The notes below the pieces were generated by a model. That model was given only the letters and a program-made list of their open reading frames with translations. It was not told the DNA's origin and did not search any database. Positions 34,761-40,985 of a DNA stretch of 40,985 nucleotides are shown piece after piece. Source of the DNA: Pyrinomonadaceae bacterium (GTDB taxonomy: Bacteria; Acidobacteriota; Blastocatellia; Pyrinomonadales; Pyrinomonadaceae); the NCBI GenBank assembly GCA_017983495.1, contig JAGOBH010000014.1, forward strand, positions 1 through 40,985. Reading direction: 5' to 3'. Made by a program: the position numbers and the translations under genes. Positions within the stretch are counted from its first letter, which is position 1. The number at the start of each line of letters is the position of its first letter.

Positions 34761-35684
34761 GTGAAGGAAAAACTTCTTTGCTACTCTTTTTTTGTGAACG
34801 ATTCTATTCGTACGGCCAACTCAACCGATCCAGATACTCTCCGTTGGAACATCCTTCACTCTCGGAAAGACGAACTCGATCTAATGCAGGCATTTGTAAT
34901 ATTCCGCAGATTGGGAACGGAGCCGGTACTCATAAAAGGATGGGCCGCACGTCGGAATTATCCACAAGAGATCCACCGAACCTACACTGATATTGATCTG
35001 GCTTTGCCCCCTTGTGAATTTGATGCTGCTGAAGGGAAATGGAACTTACTCGAAGATCGTACATTTAACATTGATTTACACCGTGGTCTGAGACACCTTG
35101 ATTCAATTGATTGGGACGATCTTTTCCAAAATTCGATCACTATTGATATCGATACAGTCCCGATTCGAATCTTGCGGCCGGAAGATCATCTTCGGGTACT
35201 TTGCGTTCACTGGCTAACAGACGGTGGAGTGTACAAGGAACGGCTTTGGGACATCTATTATGCTGTTGAGAATCGACCTCCCGATTTCGATTGGAATCGT
35301 TGTCTGAATATTGTCAGCAAAACACGCCGCCGTTGGATCGTCTGCGTGATTGGCCTGGCTCATCGGTACATGGACCTGAATATTGATGGATTGCCGTTTG
35401 CGGACGAAGCCACAATTCTGCCAGCATGGTTTATAAACGAAGTCGAGAAGGAGTGGGCTTACAACATTCCATTGCGCCCCATTCACACAGTTTTGCGTGA
35501 TCGAAAGGAACTTCTGAGACAGATCAGAAAGCGCTTTCCGCCAAATAAGATACAGAGCATGATCGATGTGGAGGGAAGTATTGACGCTCCGACCCGTATT
35601 CACTATCAGATCGGGAGCATACTTAAACGCATTGGCCCGTCCGTAAAGCGTATCATCGGTACGCTTTTCCCCTCTAAAACATAG
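34761..35684 (+). CDS. nucleotidyltransferase family protein (PF14907/NTP_transf_5 type)
   Basis: The 307-residue protein shows the pattern of the uncharacterised nucleotidyltransferase family NTP_transf_5. EPVLIKGWAARRNYP (54-68) is the lysine/glycine loop, RTYTDIDLALP carries the D77-x-D79 metal-binding pair, DLHRGL is at 105-110, and RLWDIYYAVEN closes the core. Members often sit beside PqqD and HprK-like proteins in peptide and exopolysaccharide clusters; their substrate is not established. The start is GTG at 34761 with AGGGAG just 2 nt before it, and there is no closer ATG. A 5-bp hairpin (TTGAT/ATCAA, 34738-34751) lies in the 31-nt gap upstream. The stop codon is directly followed by the tsaB start. 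Confidence 0.83.
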   Translation: MKEKLLCYSFFVNDSIRTANSTDPDTLRWNILHSRKDELDLMQAFVIFRRLGTEPVLIKGWAARRNYPQEIHRTYTDIDLALPPCEFDAAEGKWNLLEDRTFNIDLHRGLRHLDSIDWDDLFQNSITIDIDTVPIRILRPEDHLRVLCVHWLTDGGVYKERLWDIYYAVENRPPDFDWNRCLNIVSKTRRRWIVCVIGLAHRYMDLNIDGLPFADEATILPAWFINEVEKEWAYNIPLRPIHTVLRDRKELLRQIRKRFPPNKIQSMIDVEGSIDAPTRIHYQIGSILKRIGPSVKRIIGTLFPSKT

Positions 35685-36326
35685 ATGAACCGCTCTAATG
35701 TCAAATATCTGCTCGCTGTCGAATCCGCTGTTGGTGGCGGTAGTATAGCGTTGTTTGCAATTGGCCAACAAATAGAAGGTGTAGTCGGGCCGGCCGGCGT
35801 ATCGCGGGCTGAGGATCTGTTGCCAAATATCGAGCTTTTGCTTAGCCGCAATAATATCGACAAATTGGACTTGTCGCACATCGCCGTTTCGGCCGGTCCG
35901 GGCAGCTTTACCGGTATCAGGATCGGTATAGCGACGGTAATGGGTCTAGCCGCGGCATTAAACGTCGATCTGCGGCAATATTCGATGCTTGAGGCGATTG
36001 CCGTGTCCACGCAGATAATGGGAACGTTCACCGTTGTTCTCCCGGTCGGACGCGATACGGTCTGTGCTCAAACATTTGAGCGAACGGATTCCGGTTTAGC
36101 CAATTGCGACGAACCACATCCGCTAACTCCTGAGGAATTTCATTCGGTGCTACAGGCCGGTAAGACCGCCGTTGTCAATTCCTCGCTTTTTGAACAGCTT
36201 CCGGACGAACTGCGTTCCGGCGTTACCAACGTCGGCGATGACCTCGCCGCAATACTAGGTAATGTGGCCCTGACCTACAACCTCGACGAAACGCCTGAAC
36301 CGCTATTTGTCGGTAAACGGAAATAG
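35685..36326 (+). CDS. tsaB: tRNA threonylcarbamoyladenosine biosynthesis protein TsaB
   Basis: The 213-residue protein is an ASKHA-fold TsaB, partner of TsaD in making the t6A37 modification of ANN-decoding tRNAs. The N-terminal LLAVESAVGGGSIALF and the hallmark SAGPGSFTGIRIG (69-81) are present, followed by VMGLAAAL. It is shorter than TsaD and lacks the metal-binding HxxxH, so it is not TsaD. Its ATG abuts the TAG of the nucleotidyltransferase gene with no gap, so it is probably read from the same message. rimI follows after 15 nt, a common tsaB-rimI pairing. Confidence 0.94.
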   Translation: MNRSNVKYLLAVESAVGGGSIALFAIGQQIEGVVGPAGVSRAEDLLPNIELLLSRNNIDKLDLSHIAVSAGPGSFTGIRIGIATVMGLAAALNVDLRQYSMLEAIAVSTQIMGTFTVVLPVGRDTVCAQTFERTDSGLANCDEPHPLTPEEFHSVLQAGKTAVVNSSLFEQLPDELRSGVTNVGDDLAAILGNVALTYNLDETPEPLFVGKRK

Positions 36327-36341
36327 TGGATAATTACGGTC

Positions 36342-36815
36342 ATGTCCGACCCACGCATCCGACCGATCGAAAGCTCTCACATTGCCGATCTTATCCGGAT
36401 CGCCGAAGAGACCAACCTCAATCGATGGTCGGCGAACGGCTACCTTGACGAACTCAGAAATCCTCATTCTATAATGCTTCGTCTCGAATCGCCGGATAAT
36501 CTGACGATCGGGTTTATCGTCGGACGCCTTGTTGCCGCAAATGATGACCACGAGGCGGTCGATGCCGAGATCTATAATATCGGTGTCGAAATTGCCGAAC
36601 AGCGACGCGGTTTGGGCCAGGCGCTGCTCGATGCCTTTGTTGCCGAATGTTCGTCTCGCGAGGTGCGGGCGATTTGGCTTGAGGTTCGCGAATCGAACGA
36701 GGCGGCCCTCAGCGTTTACGAGAGAAACGGTTTTGAGAGGGTAACTGTCCGTCGTGATTTTTACGCCGATCCCCGCGAGAACGGCATTCTGATGCGATGC
36801 TGGCTGAAACGATAA
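36342..36815 (+). CDS. rimI: GNAT N-acetyltransferase, RimI-like
   Basis: The 157-residue protein has a GNAT fold. The acetyl-CoA loop is EQRRGLGQALLDAF, preceded by the strand IYNIGVEIA. The C-terminal IWLEVRESNEAALSVYERNGFE and RRDFYADPRENGILM match RimI, the N-alpha-acetyltransferase of ribosomal protein S18. The N-terminal IRPIESSHIADLIRIAEETNL also fits. The gene follows tsaB, supporting the RimI assignment over a generic acetyltransferase. Confidence 0.9.
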   Translation: MSDPRIRPIESSHIADLIRIAEETNLNRWSANGYLDELRNPHSIMLRLESPDNLTIGFIVGRLVAANDDHEAVDAEIYNIGVEIAEQRRGLGQALLDAFVAECSSREVRAIWLEVRESNEAALSVYERNGFERVTVRRDFYADPRENGILMRCWLKR

Positions 36816-36840
36816 AAAGTGCCATAATTCTAAGTAATGC

Positions 36841-36869
36841 TTGATATGGGCATTCAATTCGGCTACTAT
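36841..36869 (+). promoter_or_regulatory. promoter of the DUF465 gene
   Basis: TTGATA (36841-36846) and TACTAT (36864-36869) are separated by exactly 17 nt. The likely transcript start leaves a leader of about 70 nt, which contains a CCCGTT/AACGGG inverted repeat. Confidence 0.6.
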
Positions 36870-36945
36870 TAACTCAAGCCCGTTACGAGAATCTTAACGA
36901 TCCGCCAACGGGTGGATATCATTGAAAAGTGAGGAAAAAAACGCC

Positions 36946-37176
36946 ATGGACATGTCAATAGCTGATCCGGTGAGAGACGAACTGCTAAAGAGCAATTCCG
37001 AGTTCAGAGAGCTGGTAAATCAGCACGAAGATTACGAAAAACGATTGGTTGAGTTAGCCCACCTTACATACCCCAGTGACGACGAGCAGCTGGAAGAAGT
37101 TACCCTCAAGAAAAAGAAATTACAGATAAAAGATGAGATCTACGCAATGATGCACGATCACACTACGTCGCATTAA
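36946..37176 (+). CDS. DUF465 (YdcH-like) small protein
   Basis: The 76-residue protein matches the DUF465/YdcH family: charged, helical and probably coiled-coil. FRELVNQHEDYEKRLVEL and the C-terminal LKKKKLQIKDEIYAMM are the family's two conserved segments. No biochemical role is established for the family. The ATG at 36946 was taken, with GAGG about 11 nt upstream; an ATG at 36952 and a TTG at 36922 are alternatives. It has its own promoter and is closed by a strong terminator. Confidence 0.82.
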   Translation: MDMSIADPVRDELLKSNSEFRELVNQHEDYEKRLVELAHLTYPSDDEQLEEVTLKKKKLQIKDEIYAMMHDHTTSH

Positions 37177-37202
37177 GACGAGTTGATCGATCTGGTTTTA
37201 TT

Positions 37203-37239
37203 AAAACGCGGCCCGGAGTCATCACGCCCGGGCCGTTTT
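37203..37239. terminator. bidirectional terminator
   Basis: CGGCCCGG (37209-37216) pairs with CCGGGCCG (37228-37235). It is preceded by AAAA and followed by TTTT, so it can terminate both the DUF465 transcript and the convergent PQQ-propeller transcript. Confidence 0.8.
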
Positions 37240-38366
37240 CATTTTATAACCGGACAACCGCCGATCCCGTATGAATAAAGCCCTGAATCCGTAAGTATCA
37301 CGATTCGGCTCAGCTCCGGAACGGCTGAGCCGGTGACGAATTCACCCGAGCTCACCGGTATCTGGCCAACCACCTTTCCGTTCTTTGCCGCGAGCAGGAT
37401 GACGTTGTCATCGCCGAGCGGTTGTACGAGCAGCGTTTCGGTGCCCACACCACGTAGAGCTGCCACGCGGCCCGCAACACGGCGTTTCCAAAGACGATTG
37501 CCGTTAAACGTCGCGAGCGCGTAGACAAAATTGTCGTTCGAAGCGGCAATGACCTTGCCGTCGAATTTGATAATGTCCGAGATGCCGCCGCCGCTCTTAA
37601 ATTGCCAATAGACGCTGCCCGAATCAGTCGAAAACGACGTAAGATTACCGCGTTCATCGCCGAAATAGATCCTCTCAACTGTGTTAGGCTCGACCGTCGA
37701 GATATTGTATTCAGACTTCGCGATCACTGACGGGTCGCCGGTACCATTGAACGACGCGATCTGCTTTTTATCGCTCACAACCAGCGTCGTATTTGCCTCA
37801 AAGATCGGCGGTAGCTCGATCGGGGTCGCCAACTGCCGCCTCGATCGCAACGTGCCGTCGGCAAGGGCAAAACTCAACACCTCGCCGCTCTTCGAAACCG
37901 CGATCAGCCCGCTGTCGTTTTTTCCGAGCGAAAAACCCTCGCCCGCACCGATCGCCACGCTCCGGCGGGTGATGCCGGTCGACGTACTTACGGCCCGGAG
38001 AGCGGCCTCGGTGGCGGTTCCTGCTGCCGGGATAGTGCGGCGTATGAAGTAGACGCTGTCGCCCTCGACAATTAGGTTCGAATCGATCGCACCGCCCGAA
38101 TCGCTCGTCCACAGCAGCTTTCCGCTGTCGGCGGCGACGGCCTCGATGACCGAACCTGCCCGCACGACGTAAACCGCTCCACCGGCGGCTGTGATACGGC
38201 CGTCGCCGCCGCTGTCAAACTTATGTTCCCAGCATTTCTGGATCTGCAGTTCGTCCGACGCCGGCTTTTGCCCAAACAGGGTAGCGGCCGACATCGCGAG
38301 CACGACGAGCAGGCACGCGGCAGCGAACGTGTAGTCAGAGAGATACTGTTTTACAGTGCTTGTCAT
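37239..38366 (-). CDS. PQQ-like beta-propeller repeat protein, membrane-anchored or secreted
   Basis: The protein of about 375 residues has an N-terminal hydrophobic segment (YTFAAACLLVVLAMSAATLF). A series of PQQ/WD-like propeller blades follows, each with a short Trp or Phe strand and a glycine turn: VIEAVAADSGKLLWTSDSGG, LTSFSTDSGSVYWQFKSGG, VYALATFNGNRLWKRRV and VILLAAKNGKVVG. The architecture resembles BamB and quinoprotein folds, but no enzymatic ligand residues can be assigned, so a structural or binding role outside the cytoplasm is most likely. The ATG at 38366 puts the membrane segment near the N-terminus; a TTG at 38393 would add nine residues. Confidence 0.8.
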   Translation of the reverse strand: MTSTVKQYLSDYTFAAACLLVVLAMSAATLFGQKPASDELQIQKCWEHKFDSGGDGRITAAGGAVYVVRAGSVIEAVAADSGKLLWTSDSGGAIDSNLIVEGDSVYFIRRTIPAAGTATEAALRAVSTSTGITRRSVAIGAGEGFSLGKNDSGLIAVSKSGEVLSFALADGTLRSRRQLATPIELPPIFEANTTLVVSDKKQIASFNGTGDPSVIAKSEYNISTVEPNTVERIYFGDERGNLTSFSTDSGSVYWQFKSGGGISDIIKFDGKVIAASNDNFVYALATFNGNRLWKRRVAGRVAALRGVGTETLLVQPLGDDNVILLAAKNGKVVGQIPVSSGEFVTGSAVPELSRIVILTDSGLYSYGIGGCPVIK

Positions 38367-38503
38367 TAACCAGATGTCCTCATGCCCGGACAATAGCGAC
38401 GGAAGCGAAATTAGGATTTTATCACAGTGCCGGACCGTGTTATATTGATGACTTCAGTTAACAATTAGTTCGAATAAATTACACAAAACACGAGGATACA
38501 CAC

Positions 38504-38983
38504 ATGTCTTTTAACAAGATCATCGTCGTCGGCAACCTTGGCCGCGACCCGGAATTGAGATACACGCCGCAGGGCGTAGCCGTTTGCAGCTTTACGATGG
38601 CGACGAACGAGAAACGCCGTGACAAGTCCGGCGAGATGCAGGACACGACTACGTGGTTCAAGATCACGCTCTGGCGTCAGCAGGCTGAAAATGCGGCAAA
38701 GTACCTGACCAAAGGCTCGCCCGTCTATATCGAGGGCCGTCTGCGGATCGAAGAATGGACCGACCGCGACCAGAACAAGCGTTACACGCTCGACGTTCAG
38801 GCGACGGATATGCAGTTCATCAGTTCACGCGGCGAAGGCGGCGGCGGAGAATACTCCGGCGGACATGACGACCATGACAGCGGCTACACCGGTGGACCGG
38901 CACCTGCGGCATCGTCGAGTGGCTCTTCAGCCGGAGCAGCACCTGTCGCGGCTCCCGCGGGCGATGACGATATACCGTTCTAA
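38504..38983 (+). CDS. ssb: single-stranded DNA-binding protein
   Basis: The 159-residue protein has a canonical OB fold. FNKIIVVGNLGRDPELRYTPQG, VCSFTMATNEK, TTWFKITLWRQQAENAAKYL and VYIEGRLRIEEW cover it. A Gly/Ser/Ala-rich linker (about 110-152) leads to the acidic tip DDDIPF, which recruits replication and repair partners. The length is normal for bacterial Ssb. GAGG precedes the ATG by 9 nt. A REP-type hairpin 9 nt after the stop could act as its terminator. Confidence 0.97.
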   Translation: MSFNKIIVVGNLGRDPELRYTPQGVAVCSFTMATNEKRRDKSGEMQDTTTWFKITLWRQQAENAAKYLTKGSPVYIEGRLRIEEWTDRDQNKRYTLDVQATDMQFISSRGEGGGGEYSGGHDDHDSGYTGGPAPAASSSGSSAGAAPVAAPAGDDDIPF

Positions 38984-38992
38984 AACCCAGGC

Positions 38993-39020
38993 GGCACCGC
39001 TTGCGTACGCGGGCGGTGCC
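38993..39020. repeat. REP-like palindrome 1
   Basis: GGCACCGC (38993-39000) pairs with GCGGTGCC (39013-39020), and the pairing continues inward through two T-G wobbles into GCG/CGC. It lies 9 nt after ssb and shares the CCGC(C/T)TGCGT core of the two other REP elements near the RAYT gene. Confidence 0.7.
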
Positions 39021-39031
39021 AGTTCATACCG

Positions 39032-39064
39032 GCCCGATTAGACCCATTCGCCCAATGTCGGAAC
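39032..39064 (-). pseudogene. duplicated remnant of the accA 3' end
   Basis: These 33 nt match 39764-39797, the last codons and stop of accA, with about five differences. The first 15 nt are identical. On the minus strand the copy still reads Gly-Glu-Trp-Val-stop. It lies on the other side of the RAYT gene from accA. Confidence 0.65.
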
Positions 39065-39090
39065 CGCCTGCGTGAGCGGGCGGCATCCAA
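39057..39090 (+). repeat. REP element 2 (left inverted repeat of the RAYT unit)
   Basis: The core at 39064-39083 is a hairpin (CCGCC/GGCGG plus inner pairs) preceded by a GTCG tetranucleotide, as in REP sequences recognised by RAYT proteins. It is 19 of 20 identical to the reverse complement of 39725-39744. Confidence 0.75.
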
Positions 39091-39133
39091 CTCGGTCATC
39101 GGTCGAAGCTTGGATAACCAGCCACCTGCCGCC

Positions 39134-39646
39134 TCAGTCAAACTCGGGCAAATCTCGGCCCTGTCCGTTTATCACGTAGTCACAGGCATAGAAGATATGG
39201 TCACCGTTCCACAGGTTCCTTTTACTGCCTTTATCGACCCACGGACTGTGTTGGTAAGTCCAAAGACCTAGTTTCCGCAAGCTTCGCGTCGAGTACGCCT
39301 TTAAGTCAAGTAATACCTTGTCCGAAGAAGCGGTTGAGGCAGTGACCGCGTGAACGTGATTGATGCGAACGCATTGAGCGTATAGCTTCCATTCCCGATG
39401 AACACAAACCTCGCGGATGGCATTCTTGACCGCCTGGCGAGCTTTAGCACCCATTAAAAAGGCATCGGACTTTAGAATTCCAGCGTTTTGCTGTTCGAGG
39501 ATTATGTTTGAATCCGCCCGCGGGCCGCCGTAAATGTTGTGACGCTTGTCAATAGTTCCACGAGCATCGCCGGGCAACCAAGTCCCGTAGGTACGAAACG
39601 TAATTAGATAGGCGATCGGTCTGTCGGTGTCGTTCCAGGTTCCCAT
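39134..39646 (-). CDS. REP-associated tyrosine transposase (RAYT, Y1_Tnp)
   Basis: The 170-residue protein is an IS200-like single-strand transposase of the RAYT group. YLITFRTYGTWLPGDARG (13-30) is the family opening, the HUH metal-binding motif is HVH at 97-99 (INHVHAV), and the catalytic tyrosine is most likely Y118 in LKAYSTRSLRK. GDHIFYACDYVINGQG closes the domain. All key residues are present, so it may be active. Two nearly identical REP hairpins flank it in opposite orientation. Such proteins are usually single-copy, vertically kept genes that multiply REP sequences and do not move like true insertion sequences. Confidence 0.88.
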   Translation of the reverse strand: MGTWNDTDRPIAYLITFRTYGTWLPGDARGTIDKRHNIYGGPRADSNIILEQQNAGILKSDAFLMGAKARQAVKNAIREVCVHREWKLYAQCVRINHVHAVTASTASSDKVLLDLKAYSTRSLRKLGLWTYQHSPWVDKGSKRNLWNGDHIFYACDYVINGQGRDLPEFD

Positions 39647-39717
39647 AAGGTGATGCGATTACTAGTTCGATCGGTGCTCGACCGGATCACTGTCCAAAAC
39701 CGCTAACCGTATAAAAC

Positions 39718-39750
39718 TTGAGTGCCGCCCGCTAACGCAGGCGGTTCTGA
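39718..39750 (-). repeat. REP element 3 (right inverted repeat of the RAYT unit)
   Basis: The reverse complement of 39725-39744 differs from REP element 2 by one base in 20, and similarity continues for several bases on both sides, including the GTC of the leading tetranucleotide. It lies between the RAYT start and the end of accA. Confidence 0.75.
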
Positions 39751-39769
39751 CAGGATCGGCACCGCCCGA

Positions 39770-40603
<834 letters not shown>

Positions 40604-40985
40604 ATTACCTCAAACCGCGATTTTAGGCATATTGTGGGGGAGGTTCGTGGATCGTAGAACATATGTCCCAAGTCCCGGGTCCCAGGCCCCAAGTCCGTCG
40701 ATGTTAACTTGGCTTTTTACCTTTTACTTTTTACTTTGCCCTCTTCTTTGCGGCCTTTGCGTTCGCCTTTGCGTACTTTGCGGTAGAAACCCGGTTCACG
40801 CAGAGACCGGAGAGTTTTTCGCAGAGCGTTTGGAGTACCAACTTTAGTTGGCTCTTCGGCGACTTCGAACATTCGAGATTCGACATTCAAAATTCGTCAT
40901 TTTCCTACTCTTTCCCACTATTTCCTAATATTTCCCACTAAGTAGGAATCTTTAATAATCCGAAACGTTGTTAACATTTGTTCTA
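40604..40985. repeat. gene-free end of window with short tandem repeats
   Basis: No gene is seen in these 382 nt. They contain four imperfect 7-bp units of the GTCCCAA type (40665-40692), a (T/C)TTTTAC run of about 7-bp period (about 40713-40733), four CTTTGCG words spaced 9-11 nt (40746-40782), five 7-bp units of the ATTCGAN type (40864-40898) and four exact 10-bp units (40901-40940). Such mosaics are common in intergenic DNA of some Acidobacteriota and Planctomycetota. Confidence 0.7.
40901..40940 (-). promoter_or_regulatory. four 10-bp repeats, possible MraZ-like box array
   Basis: On the minus strand the units read TAGTGGGAAA, TATTAGGAAA, TAGTGGGAAA, GAGTAGGAAA. Direct repeats with a TGGG core and 10-bp period resemble MraZ operator boxes upstream of division/cell-wall clusters. 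No mraZ gene is inside the window, so this is a resemblance only. Confidence 0.3.

Noticed and set aside
39134..39646. Ordinary insertion sequence
   Set aside because: The protein is of the RAYT type flanked by REP hairpins, with no IS terminal inverted repeats of DDE type and no accessory tnpB gene.
40665..40940. CRISPR array
   Set aside because: The repeats are 7-10 bp long and contiguous, with no 25-40 bp repeats, no unique spacers and no cas genes.

Overview
The window is a continuous piece of bacterial chromosome with balanced base composition, dense operons and no phage or plasmid backbone. Gene content (a long Wzx/Wzy-type polysaccharide locus, a PqqD/HprK-like/nucleotidyltransferase trio, PQQ-propeller and DUF465 proteins) and the very frequent CGATCG hexamer suggest an Acidobacteriota genome of the Blastocatellia/Pyrinomonadaceae kind. 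That assignment is inference from style, not from a marker gene.

Layout. (1) 1-7300, mostly minus strand, is housekeeping: tRNA-Gly(GCC) and tRNA-Cys(GCA) behind a near-consensus promoter, an orphan family 5 solute-binding protein next to a NagZ-type hexosaminidase, a HIT protein, a Tat-exported glycosylasparaginase and mutS. (2) 7490-33410, mostly plus strand, is a surface polysaccharide locus: export protein, Wzc-like co-polymerase/tyrosine kinase, GDP-sugar enzymes (GDP-mannose 3,5-epimerase, GDP-fucose synthase, GDP-mannose 4,6-dehydratase), glycosyltransferases, Wzx flippase, methyltransferases, Wzy polymerase, an ADP-heptose block with an unusual RfaE2-GmhA fusion, a GT9 transferase, an A/T-rich secreted beta-helix protein, a three-gene UDP-N-acetyl-6-deoxy-L-hexosamine block, two more GT4 enzymes and a WecA/WbpL-type initiating transferase. 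(3) 33396-35684 holds an HprK-like P-loop protein, a PqqD domain fused to an internal Tat-like signal and a six-cysteine tail, and a PF14907-type nucleotidyltransferase. (4) 35685-38983 carries tsaB, rimI, a DUF465 gene, a PQQ-propeller protein and ssb. (5) 38984-40985 has a RAYT transposase between inverted REP hairpins, a duplicated scrap of the accA 3' end, accA itself and a repeat-rich intergenic end.

How the genes work together. GDP-mannose can be turned into GDP-L-galactose/gulose and GDP-L-fucose. UDP-GlcNAc can be turned into UDP-L-QuiNAc or UDP-L-FucNAc, and sedoheptulose-7-phosphate into an ADP-heptose. The WecA/WbpL-like enzyme would load the first sugar on undecaprenyl phosphate. 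GT2, GT4 and GT9 enzymes would extend the unit and methyltransferases decorate it. Wzx would flip it, Wzy polymerise it, and the Wzc-like and Wza-like proteins control length and export.

The most interesting element is the trio at the end of the locus. It looks like a peptide or protein modification cassette in which the PqqD recognition domain is fused to what may be its own exported cysteine-rich substrate. The sequence shows the fusion and the clustering; the function is hypothesis.
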